7,614 nucleotides of DNA from Vitreoscilla sp. (lineage in GTDB: Bacteria > Pseudomonadota > Gammaproteobacteria > Burkholderiales > Burkholderiaceae), in the NCBI GenBank assembly GCA_014378125.1, contig JACMOG010000578.1, positions 1-7,614 of the forward strand, read 5' to 3'. The number at the start of each line of letters is the position of its first letter. Position 1 is the stretch's first letter. Shown one piece after another: positions 1-5,965 of the stretch. The notes below the pieces were generated by a model. It did not search any database and was not told the origin of the DNA. It was given only the letters and a program-made list of their open reading frames with translations. Position numbers and translations under genes: made by a program.

Positions 1-882
1 GTGGCGCCGGCGCTGGCGCTGGTGATCGGCTGGCTGGTGTCGCGCTCGCTCGCGCCGCTGCAACGGCTGGCCGTGGAGGTGCGGGCGCGCGACAGCGGCT
101 CGCTGCAGGCGCTGCCCGTCACCGGGCTGCCCGACGAGGTGCTGCCGCTGGTGCAATCGCTCCACGCGCTGCTCGACCGACTGGGGTCGGCGCTGGCGGC
201 GCAGCGCCACTTTGTGGGCGACCCCGCGCGGGAGCTGCGCTCCCCGCGGACGGCGCTGAACCTGCAGGTGCAGGTGATGCGCCGCGCGCCCGACGAGGCC
301 GCGCGCGACGAGGCGGCGCGCGCGTTGACCGCCGGCGTCGACCGCGCCACGCGGCTGGTCGAGCAGTTGCTGGCGCTCGCGCGCAGCGAGGCCACGCCGC
401 CGCGCGAGGCCCACGCGGCGCCGCTGGCCGGCATCGTGCGGATGGCGATGGGCGACGTCGCCCCGCTCGCCGAGGCGCGCGGCACGACGCTGGAGCTGGA
501 CGTGGGCGACGATGCGGAGACGGCCACCGTGTCCGGTGACGCCGACGTGGCGGTGCTGGCGCGCAACCTGATCGACAACGCGGTGCGCTACAGCCCGCAC
601 GGCGGCCACGTGTCGGTCTGGGTGGGCCTCGACGAAGCGCGCGCGTCGGCGCCGGTGCTGCAGGTGGACGACGACGGTCCGGGCATCCCCGAGGGCGAGC
701 GCGAGATGGTGTTCGACCGCTTCGTGCGGCGCGACAACGCCGCCGACCAGACGGGCTCGGGGCTGGGCCTGGCCATCGTTCGCCAGGTGGCGCTGCGACA
801 AGGCGCGGAGGTGGTCCTGGAGACGTCGCCGACGGGCGGCCTGCGCGTACGCGTCGCCTGGCCCGCGCCGACACCGTCCTAA
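1..882 (+). CDS. Sensor histidine kinase, QseC/TctE type, 3' part (5' end outside window), H-box His replaced by Arg
   Basis: This is the C-terminal 293 residues of an inner-membrane two-component sensor kinase; the frame is open at the left edge, so the GTG at base 1 need not be the start. Visible in order: end of the second membrane helix (about 1-17), HAMP linker (about 18-65), dimerisation helix with H-box (about 66-100), and an HATPase_c domain. That domain has an N-box (N189, N193), a G1 box (DDDGPGIP, 223-230), an F-box (FDRF, 238-241) and a G2 box (GSGLGLAIV, 252-260). ATP binding therefore looks intact. The H-box reads FVGDPARELRSP where the family has FVADAAHELRTP: Arg77 (CGG, 229-231) replaces the phosphoacceptor His, and the usual Leu after the Pro is Arg83. 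Autophosphorylation at the normal site should be impossible. The periplasmic sensor domain and any partner regulator gene would lie upstream, outside the window. The HtrA/Deg protease gene follows on the same strand. Confidence 0.9.
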   Translation: MAPALALVIGWLVSRSLAPLQRLAVEVRARDSGSLQALPVTGLPDEVLPLVQSLHALLDRLGSALAAQRHFVGDPARELRSPRTALNLQVQVMRRAPDEAARDEAARALTAGVDRATRLVEQLLALARSEATPPREAHAAPLAGIVRMAMGDVAPLAEARGTTLELDVGDDAETATVSGDADVAVLARNLIDNAVRYSPHGGHVSVWVGLDEARASAPVLQVDDDGPGIPEGEREMVFDRFVRRDNAADQTGSGLGLAIVRQVALRQGAEVVLETSPTGGLRVRVAWPAPTPS

Positions 883-916
883 TCTTCGCCTCATGTTGAG
901 CTAATGATGTCTTCAT
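879..916 (+). promoter_or_regulatory. Four 11-bp-phased direct repeats, candidate OmpR-family response-regulator site
   Basis: Pentamers CTAAT (879-883), CTCAT (890-894), CTAAT (901-905) and TTCAT (912-916) start exactly 11 bp apart with 6-bp spacers. The first overlaps the kinase stop codon; the last ends 78 bp before the protease start. OmpR-family regulators such as PmrA and QseB are known to bind tandem pentamers with 6-bp spacers, one per helical turn. The likely but unproven reading is that the response regulator paired with the upstream kinase binds here and controls the protease gene. I cannot identify a convincing -10 box between the repeats and the gene. Confidence 0.5.
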
Positions 917-979
917 CGGCAGCGCGCACAGTGCGTCTCATGCGCTGGATACGCGCGCATCTCTGATACGCAAGCCGAC

Positions 980-985
980 AAGGAG
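980..985 (+). promoter_or_regulatory. Ribosome binding site of the Deg protease gene
   Basis: AAGGAG lies nine bases before the ATG at 995. It fixes that ATG as the start of the protease gene. Confidence 0.85.
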
Positions 986-994
986 TCGAAGCAC

Positions 995-2548
995 ATGAAC
1001 AAGACCAACCTGAAGCCGCTCGCCTGGGGCCTGCTGGGCGCGGGCGTAGCCGTGATGGGCACCGCCGGCGCACTCGACCTGCCGTCCTGGCTGCGTCATA
1101 CCGCCGCTCCCGGCGCGGGCGGCACGAGCGCCGCGATCGCGGCCGCGGCCACCGGCCAGCAGGTGGCGCCCACGCCGGTCACGCCGCCGCTGCCCGCGCT
1201 GCCGCCCGGCACCGCGCCGAACTACCGCGCCATCGTGCAGGAGTTCGGGCCGTCGGTGGTGCACGTCAGCGTGGAAGGCACCCACAAGCAGACCGCGGAG
1301 GAGGCCCAGGAGCAGGGCGGCATGAGCCCGGACGATCCGATCTTCAAGTTCTTCCGCGGCATGCCCGGCGCGCCGCAGGTCCAGCGCGGCGGACAGGCGG
1401 CCGAGCAGCCGTTCAAGGGACTGGGCTCGGGCTTCATCATCGGCTCCGACGGCCTCATCCTCACCAACGCGCACGTGGTCAAGGAAGCCAAGGACGTCAC
1501 CGTCAAGCTGCAGGACCGCCGCGAATACGTGGCCAAGGTGCTGGGCGTGGACAGCGCCACCGACATCGCCGTCCTGAAGATCGACGCCAAGAACCTGCCC
1601 GTGGTGCGCTTCGGCCAGCCGGCCAAGCTGATGGTGGGCGACTACGTGCTGGCCATCGGCGCGCCCTACGGCCTCGACCAGACCGCCACCTCCGGCATCA
1701 TCTCCGCCAAGGGCCGTTCGCTGCCCAGCGAGAGCGGCGAGAACTTCGTGCCGTTCCTGCAGACCGATGCCGCGGTCAACCCGGGCAACTCGGGCGGCCC
1801 GCTGTTCGACGCCGCGGGCAACGTGGTGGGCATCAACTCGCAGATCTACAGCCGCACCGGCGGCTTCCAGGGCGTGAGCTTCGCGATCCCGATCGACGTG
1901 GCCCTCACCATCAAGGACCAGATCGTCGCCACGGGGCACGCGCTGCATGCGCGCCTGGGCGTGTCCATCCAGCCGCTGAACCAGGACCTGGCCGAGAGCT
2001 TCGGCCTCGATCGGCCGGACGGCGCGCTGGTGTCCACCGTGGCGCCCAACAGCGGCGCGGCCAAGGCCGGCCTGCGCTCGGGCGACGTCATCACCAAGGT
2101 CAACGGCGACGCCATCCAGGAGCCGGGCATGCTGTCGTCGCGCGTGGGCCTCGCGCGCCCCGGCGACAAGGTCACGCTGGAAGTGTGGCGCGACAAGAAG
2201 CTCGAGACCGTGGTGGCCACGCTGGGCGCCAGCACCGACAAGGAAGACGTGGCCAAGGTGCAGGGCGACGGCGACAACGGCGCCAAGCTGGGCTTGGCGC
2301 TGCGTCCGCTCAATCGCGACGAGCGCGGCGAGGTGGGCGCCAGCGGCCTGCTGGTGCAGAATGCCGACGGCGCGGCCGCGAAGGCCGGCGTGCAGGAGGG
2401 CGACGTGCTGCTGGCCGTCAATGGCAAGCCGGTGACGTCGGTCGACGAGGTGAAGTCGGTGCTGGCAGCCAACCCCAAGCGCAAGAGCGTCGCGCTGCTG
2501 ATCTGGCGCGACGGCGAACGCATCTTCTTCCCGGTGAATCTGGGCTGA
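995..2548 (+). CDS. degP: HtrA/Deg (Do family) periplasmic serine endoprotease
   Basis: This 517-residue protein is a trypsin-like protease/chaperone that degrades or refolds damaged envelope proteins in the periplasm. The start is the ATG preceded by AAGGAG. An N-terminal hydrophobic stretch (about 8-26) is a signal peptide or membrane anchor, followed by an Ala/Pro-rich linker to about residue 75. The protease domain carries the full catalytic triad: His160 (TNAHVV), Asp190 (ATDIAVLKI) and Ser266 (GNSGGPL). The long LA-type loop (about 97-140, with IFKFFRGMP) is typical of the family. Two PDZ domains follow, at about 320-411 and 431-517, each ending in the WRD(K/G) strand. Length and architecture match DegP/DegQ/MucD; sequence alone does not settle which of these names is right, so the symbol is approximate. 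It sits directly after a sensor kinase and behind a phased-repeat site, which suggests two-component control. A structured 3' region and a terminator follow. Confidence 0.95.
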   Translation: MNKTNLKPLAWGLLGAGVAVMGTAGALDLPSWLRHTAAPGAGGTSAAIAAAATGQQVAPTPVTPPLPALPPGTAPNYRAIVQEFGPSVVHVSVEGTHKQTAEEAQEQGGMSPDDPIFKFFRGMPGAPQVQRGGQAAEQPFKGLGSGFIIGSDGLILTNAHVVKEAKDVTVKLQDRREYVAKVLGVDSATDIAVLKIDAKNLPVVRFGQPAKLMVGDYVLAIGAPYGLDQTATSGIISAKGRSLPSESGENFVPFLQTDAAVNPGNSGGPLFDAAGNVVGINSQIYSRTGGFQGVSFAIPIDVALTIKDQIVATGHALHARLGVSIQPLNQDLAESFGLDRPDGALVSTVAPNSGAAKAGLRSGDVITKVNGDAIQEPGMLSSRVGLARPGDKVTLEVWRDKKLETVVATLGASTDKEDVAKVQGDGDNGAKLGLALRPLNRDERGEVGASGLLVQNADGAAAKAGVQEGDVLLAVNGKPVTSVDEVKSVLAANPKRKSVALLIWRDGERIFFPVNLG

Positions 2549-2549
2549 C

Positions 2550-2651
2550 GGGTGGGCGGCGGGGGTTTGCCGGTTTGCGGGGCGCGCCGGATCAGTCACG
2601 ACTCACCGAGCGCGCCCCGCAAGGCACTCGCCGGTGAGTAGTGACCCACCC
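2550..2651 (+). repeat. Two interlocked long inverted repeats (pseudoknot-like layout) downstream of the protease gene
   Basis: Inverted repeat 1 is perfect over 13 bp: 2575-2587 (TTGCGGGGCGCGC) pairs with 2610-2622. Inverted repeat 2 pairs 2595-2608 (GTCACGACTCACCG) with 2632-2645 at 13 of 14 positions; the one mismatch is G2600/A2640. The left arm of repeat 2 lies in the loop of repeat 1 and its right arm lies outside, giving the order A-B-A'-B'. A further 7-bp match (GGGTGGG 2550-2556 with CCCACCC 2645-2651) could close the whole unit, sharing base 2645. In RNA this could form an H-type pseudoknot or two mutually exclusive hairpins. Neither hairpin has a U-tract, so neither is a standard terminator. 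It could be a structured 3' UTR, the body of a 3'-end-derived small RNA, or a REP-like palindromic element. Confidence 0.6.
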
Positions 2652-2700
2652 AGCGCTCCCCGCAACCCCCGACAACGCCACCTGCACCCACGCACAGGCG

Positions 2701-2737
2701 AAAAAAAACCGATCCGGGCAACCGGATCGGTTCTTTT
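2701..2737. terminator. Bidirectional Rho-independent terminator between convergent genes
   Basis: A perfect 11-bp stem (2707-2717 AACCGATCCGG with 2722-2732) closes a GCAA loop at 2718-2721. A run of eight A (2701-2708) precedes it and TTCTTTT (2731-2737) follows. Read on +, it ends the protease transcript. Read on -, the A-run becomes a U-run and it ends the small secreted protein gene, whose stop is at 2770-2772. Confidence 0.93.
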
Positions 2738-2769
2738 CATTCCGCGCGGCACGAAGCCGGGCGGCTGGA

Positions 2770-2955
2770 TTACATGGCCGAAGCGGCCTTGGCAGCCTTC
2801 TTGGCCTTCTTGGCGGCCTTCTTGGCCTTGTGCTTGGCGACGGCCGAAGCGGCGACGTCCGGCGAGGCGGTGGCCGTTTGCGCGGCGGGGGCCGGGGCTT
2901 GGGCGAAAGCGGCGGCGGTGGCCAGGGACAGGACGACGGCGAGGATCTTCTTCAT
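2770..2955 (-). CDS. Small secreted Ala/Lys-rich protein (61 aa), unknown function
   Basis: The start is the ATG at 2953-2955, preceded by AAGG (2962-2965) with a six-base gap. The frame stays open further upstream, but the signal peptide begins exactly here. Residues 1-19 (MKKILAVVLSLATAAAFAQ) form a classical Sec signal peptide with a probable cut after AFA at residue 18. The mature part is about 43 residues: a Pro/Ala/Thr-rich stretch, then a very basic tail from residue 41 made of Lys, Ala and one His (KHKAKKAAKK and onward). Composition recalls acid-shock (Asr-like) periplasmic proteins and histone H1-like tails, but no specific family can be assigned. A strongly cationic mature protein could bind lipopolysaccharide, nucleic acid or other anionic polymers, which is speculation. 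It is convergent with the protease gene and shares its bidirectional terminator. Confidence 0.8.
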   Translation of the reverse strand: MKKILAVVLSLATAAAFAQAPAPAAQTATASPDVAASAVAKHKAKKAAKKAKKAAKAASAM

Positions 2956-2970
2956 GGTGAACCTTAAAAG

Positions 2971-3001
2971 TGGAATTAACGCTGGGTACGCTGGATTAAC
3001 G
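2971..3001. repeat. Direct repeat upstream of the Ala/Lys-rich protein gene
   Basis: TGGAATTAACG (2971-2981) and TGGATTAACG (2992-3001) form a direct repeat differing by one inserted A. The shared ATTAACG cores are 20 bp apart, about two helical turns. GCTGG also occurs twice between them (2981-2985 and 2990-2994). The block lies 16-46 bases upstream of the small gene's start on the - strand, where an operator or promoter would be expected. I do not see a clear -35/-10 pair. Confidence 0.4.
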
Positions 3002-3036
3002 AACCCGGGGCACGAACGGTTTACGTGCATCCTTCT

Positions 3037-3061
3037 TTTTCTTCCACGGGAATGAAGAAAA
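3037..3061. repeat. AT-rich 8-bp inverted repeat in the gap between the two small secreted genes
   Basis: TTTTCTTC (3037-3044) and GAAGAAAA (3054-3061) are perfect reverse complements with a 9-bp spacer, in otherwise GC-rich DNA. The repeat lies about 80-105 bp upstream of the Ala/Lys-rich gene, so an operator is possible. It is too weak to act as a terminator for the coiled-coil gene. In the rest of the 265 bp gap (2956-3220) I see only short, low-confidence hairpins and no gene. Confidence 0.35.
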
Positions 3062-3220
3062 CGCGGGAACGCTCGGCCGGAAACGGTGCGAGCGGGATTC
3101 TCGGGTAACTGCGAGGCGTGTGCAATGCGTTGCCACGCAGTCTCCCTACGTTGAAGACGAAACCTGAAGCGTAGCTTGCGGAACGGCGAGTGGTCGCACC
3201 AAGACGGGGCGGCCGCGGGT

Positions 3221-3538
3221 TCAGCGTTTGAGACTCTCTGCGCTGTTCGCGTCCGCCAGCTTCTCGCGGTCGACGTGCCACGACTGCATGTCGACGCGCA
3301 ACGTGGCCTGCTCGGCACGGATCGCGTCGTCGTCGTGGGCGTCGCGGGCAGCCTTCAGGCGCTGCTTGTCGGCGGCCACCTTCTCGCGGTCGGCGCGCAG
3401 CTGGGCGCGCTCGGGCTCGTTGGCCGAGCCATCGGCGCGAACCGTGGGGCCGACGCCCGGGGAGATCGGCGAGGCGAGCTGGGCGGTGGCGGCCGTGGCG
3501 GCGACGGCGCACAGGGCGGCGATGAGGACGGTCTTCAT
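3221..3538 (-). CDS. Small secreted, charged helical (coiled-coil-like) protein (105 aa), unknown function
   Basis: The start is the ATG at 3536-3538, behind GGAAAGG (3546-3552) with a seven-base gap. Residues 1-19 form a signal peptide (MKTVLIAALCAVAATAATA, probable cut before Gln20). Cys10 sits in the hydrophobic core and is not in a good lipobox. After a Pro/Gly-rich spacer (about 22-42), residues 43-98 are highly charged and helix-favouring, with repeated Leu/Ala and Arg-Asp-Arg-Glu-Lys patterns (RADREK at 48-53, HVDREK at 88-93). This suggests one or two amphipathic helices able to form a coiled coil. Outside the signal peptide there is no Cys and no catalytic motif. Periplasmic location is expected, and a chaperone-like or envelope-structural role is possible but not shown. 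The gene is divergent from the rep helicase and points toward the Ala/Lys-rich secreted gene. No clear terminator separates the two, so read-through is possible. Confidence 0.8.
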   Translation of the reverse strand: MKTVLIAALCAVAATAATAQLASPISPGVGPTVRADGSANEPERAQLRADREKVAADKQRLKAARDAHDDDAIRAEQATLRVDMQSWHVDREKLADANSAESLKR

Positions 3539-3579
3539 GAGGGTGCCTTTCCGGGTGCGCGTGCTCGACGCCTCTTCGG

Positions 3580-3601
3580 GCGCACCGGCACGCTGGTGCG
3601 C
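3580..3601. promoter_or_regulatory. 22-bp near-perfect dyad in the divergent intergenic region
   Basis: GCGCACCGGC (3580-3589) and GCTGGTGCGC (3592-3601) are reverse complements at 9 of 10 positions around a 2-bp centre. The dyad lies 42-63 bases upstream of the coiled-coil gene on the - strand and about 88 bp before the rep start. It could be a repressor operator or a hairpin in the leader of the - strand transcript. No regulator can be named. Confidence 0.4.
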
Positions 3602-3670
3602 GAACACGGCAATCGGCGCGCCGCCGCGCTTATCACAGTAGGCGTGCCCGACCGCGGCCATGCGCTTCGC

Positions 3671-3676
3671 TATGAT
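3671..3676 (+). promoter_or_regulatory. rep: Candidate -10 box of the rep promoter
   Basis: TATGAT matches the sigma-70 -10 consensus at five of six positions. Transcription starting six to eight bases downstream would begin at about 3683, at or just before the rep start codon, giving a nearly leaderless message. No recognisable -35 box lies 16-18 bp upstream, so the call is tentative. Confidence 0.35.
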
Positions 3677-3688
3677 CGGAACGTGTCC

Positions 3689-5785
3689 ATGGCCGCTTCC
3701 TCCGATTCCCGTCCCCTGCCCGCCGCCGCCTCCGTCGCGGCCTCCGGGCTGAACAACGCGCAGATGGAGGCGGTGCATCACCTCGACAGCCCGTGCCTGG
3801 TGCTGGCCGGCGCCGGCTCCGGCAAGACGCGCGTCATCACCTACAAGATCGTGCGGCTGCTGCAGCACGGGCTGGCGCCGAAGAACATCGCGGCCATCAC
3901 GTTCACCAACAAGGCTTCGCAGGAGATGCGCGAGCGCGCCAAGCAGCTCGTGGGCTCGCGCGCGGCGAGGGACCTGGCCATCAGCACGTTCCACTCGCTG
4001 GGCGTGCGCATGCTTCGCGAAGACGGGAGCAAGCTGGGCCTGAAGGAGCAGTTCTCGATCCTCGACTCCGACGACGTGCTCAACGTGCTCAAGGACGCGG
4101 GCGCCACCACCGACGTGAAGCTGGCGCGCCAGTGGCAGTGGACGATCAGCCTGTGGAAGAACACGGGCATCGACAGCGACGCCGCGCCGCACGCCGCCAA
4201 GGACGCCGACGAGCAGGTGGCCGCCCGCGTGATGAAGCTGTACGAGGAGCGCCTCACCGCGTACTCGGCGGTCGACTTCGACGACCTGATCGGCTTTCCG
4301 CTGAAGCTGCTGCAGCGCGACGGGGAGACCCGCGCGAAGTGGCAGGCCCTGTTCCAGCACGTGCTGGTGGACGAGTACCAGGACACCAACTCCGTGCAGT
4401 ACGAGCTGCTCAAGCAGCTGGTGGGCGACCCGGCGCGGGCGCGCTTCACGGCGGTGGGCGACGACGACCAGAGCATCTACGGCTGGCGCGGCGCCACCAT
4501 CGACAACCTGAAGCGCCTGCCGGCCGAGTACCCCACCCTCAAGGTGATCCCGCTGGAGCAGAACTACCGCTCCACCAGCGCCATCCTGCGCGCGGCCAAC
4601 GAGGTGATCGCGCTCAACCCGAAGATCTTCCAGAAGAAGCTCTGGAGCGAGCTGGGCGACGGCGAGCCGGTGCAGGTGGTGCAGTGCGACGGCGAGGAGC
4701 ATGAGGCCGAGCGCGCCGTGGCGCGCATCCAGGCGATGCGCGGCAACGACGCGCGCGTGAAGTTCGCCGACTTCGCCATCCTGTACCGCGCCAACCACCA
4801 GTCGCGCGTGTTCGAACAGAAACTACGCGCCGCGCAGATCCCGTACAAGGTGTCCGGCGGCCAGAGCTTCTTCGACCGCGCCGAGATCAAGGACCTGTGC
4901 TCCTGGCTGCGCCTGATCGTCAACGAGGACGACGATCCGGCCTTCCTGCGCGCCGTCACCACGCCCAAGCGCGGCATCGGCCACACCACGCTGGGCGCGC
5001 TGAGCGACTTCGCCGGCCGGTGGAAGGTGAGCATGTTCGAGGCGCTGTTCGCCGAGTCGCTGCCCGCGGCGCTGAAGTCCAAGGCCATCGACGGCCTGCA
5101 CGAGTTCGGCCGCTACGTGAACGATTTCCAGCACCGCGCCAAGGCCACCGTCGGCGCCGAGGCCGCCAAGCCGATGCTGCTGGAGTGGCTGAAGGACATC
5201 GGATACGAGCAGCACCTGCACGACAACGAGGAGTCCGAGAAGGTGGCCGCCGCGCGCTGGGGCAACGTGCCCGACTTCGTCGACTGGGTGGCCAAGCGCT
5301 GCGGCGGCGAGATCACCGAGGACGGCGGCACCTTCGAGAGCGAGAAGAAGACCGTGCTCGAGGTGGCGCAGTCCATCAGCGTCATCCTGAGCCTGGCCGA
5401 GCGCGGCGACGACCAGGACGTGGTGGTGCTGTCCACGCTGCACGCGTCCAAGGGCCTGGAGTGGCCGCACGTGGTGCTGGCCGGCATCAACGAGGGCCTG
5501 TTGCCGTTCCGCTCCGACACGGAGGAGATGACGGCCGACCGCATCGAGGAGGAACGCCGCCTCATGTACGTGGGCATCACGCGGGCGCGCACCACGCTCG
5601 CGGTGAGCACGCTGCGCCGGCGCAAGAAGGGCCGCGAGACGGTGGCCGGCGTGCCCAGCCGATTCATCGCCGAGATGAAGCTCAACGAGGCGAAGTCGCA
5701 GGAAGATCCGCGCGAGCGACTGCGCAAGCTGCGCGAGTCCATCGCGGCGAAGACGGCCAGCGCGCCGCCGACGGCGGCGACCTGA
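3689..5785 (+). CDS. rep: ATP-dependent DNA helicase Rep (UvrD/Rep superfamily 1)
   Basis: This 698-residue 3'-to-5' DNA translocase resembles the Rep helicase that helps replication forks pass protein roadblocks. All superfamily 1A motifs are present: Q-motif (GLNNAQMEAV), Walker A (GAGSGKT, with K46 and T47), Ia (TFTNKA), Ib (STFHSLG), Walker B (DEYQDTN, with D228 and E229), III (GDDDQSIYGWRGA), IV (LEQNYRST), V (LHASKGLEWPHV) and VI (VGITRAR, about 628-634). Segments such as NHQSRVFE, IPYKVSGG and FLRAVTTPKR fit Rep rather than UvrD or PcrA. E. coli Rep has 673 residues, so length fits. The ATG at 3689 was chosen because it directly precedes the short variable N-terminus; GTG at 3683 is an in-frame alternative. 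The frame is open back to 3176, but that part overlaps the opposite coiled-coil gene and lacks homology-like character. The tail after motif VI is short and Ala-rich. It is divergent from the secreted coiled-coil gene. Confidence 0.96.
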   Translation: MAASSDSRPLPAAASVAASGLNNAQMEAVHHLDSPCLVLAGAGSGKTRVITYKIVRLLQHGLAPKNIAAITFTNKASQEMRERAKQLVGSRAARDLAISTFHSLGVRMLREDGSKLGLKEQFSILDSDDVLNVLKDAGATTDVKLARQWQWTISLWKNTGIDSDAAPHAAKDADEQVAARVMKLYEERLTAYSAVDFDDLIGFPLKLLQRDGETRAKWQALFQHVLVDEYQDTNSVQYELLKQLVGDPARARFTAVGDDDQSIYGWRGATIDNLKRLPAEYPTLKVIPLEQNYRSTSAILRAANEVIALNPKIFQKKLWSELGDGEPVQVVQCDGEEHEAERAVARIQAMRGNDARVKFADFAILYRANHQSRVFEQKLRAAQIPYKVSGGQSFFDRAEIKDLCSWLRLIVNEDDDPAFLRAVTTPKRGIGHTTLGALSDFAGRWKVSMFEALFAESLPAALKSKAIDGLHEFGRYVNDFQHRAKATVGAEAAKPMLLEWLKDIGYEQHLHDNEESEKVAAARWGNVPDFVDWVAKRCGGEITEDGGTFESEKKTVLEVAQSISVILSLAERGDDQDVVVLSTLHASKGLEWPHVVLAGINEGLLPFRSDTEEMTADRIEEERRLMYVGITRARTTLAVSTLRRRKKGRETVAGVPSRFIAEMKLNEAKSQEDPRERLRKLRESIAAKTASAPPTAAT

Positions 5786-5788
5786 TCG

Positions 5789-5798
5789 ACCGATCGGT
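5789..5798. repeat. Perfect 10-bp palindrome just after rep
   Basis: ACCGATCGGT begins three bases after the rep stop codon. It has no T-tract and no loop, so it is not a terminator. In the rest of the 180 bp gap up to 5965 I see no gene and no strong hairpin; the best other inverted repeat is TCCCC/GGGGA at 5894-5909. Confidence 0.3.
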
Positions 5799-5965
5799 TC
5801 GCGGAGTGTCGCGCGCGCCCCACGCGCCCGGGCACCAACTTGCCTAGACAGGTGCGTGCATGTGCAGCAATGCGCGGGGTGCACGGGGGCGCTTCCCCAA
5901 ATCCGGGGATCCGCCGGGCAATCCCTGAGCGGGCGCATGGCCTCCCCCGGGGACACTCGCGCCCT

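Noticed and set aside
938..2599. 553-residue open frame on the - strand
   Set aside because: It lies antisense to the complete Deg protease; composition is the Ala/Arg/His/Gly-rich pattern of a GC-rich antisense frame, with no family motif.
3209..3216. GCGGCCGC palindrome after the coiled-coil gene
   Set aside because: Eight-base GC palindromes are common in DNA of this composition, and nothing around it suggests function.
2956..3318. N-terminal extension of the Ala/Lys-rich protein to 182 residues
   Set aside because: The extension is Arg-rich, unlike a protein N-terminus, and would bury a perfect signal peptide and ribosome binding site in the middle.
3509..3511. Cys10 of the coiled-coil protein as a lipoprotein site
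   Set aside because: The preceding residues (Ala-Ala-Leu) do not fit a lipobox, which needs a small residue at -1, and the Cys is inside the hydrophobic core only nine residues from the start.
3176..3688. Upstream extension of the rep frame
   Set aside because: It overlaps the opposite coiled-coil gene; helicase homology begins only after 3689 and the added residues are antisense-like.
3221..4798. 525-residue - strand frame including the coiled-coil gene
   Set aside because: Only the last 105 residues (from the ATG at 3538, with signal peptide and ribosome binding site) look real; the rest is antisense to rep.
5894..5909. TCCCC/GGGGA inverted repeat as a rep terminator
   Set aside because: The stem is only 5 bp, lacks a following T-tract and is over 100 bp after the stop; it is expected by chance in GC-rich DNA.
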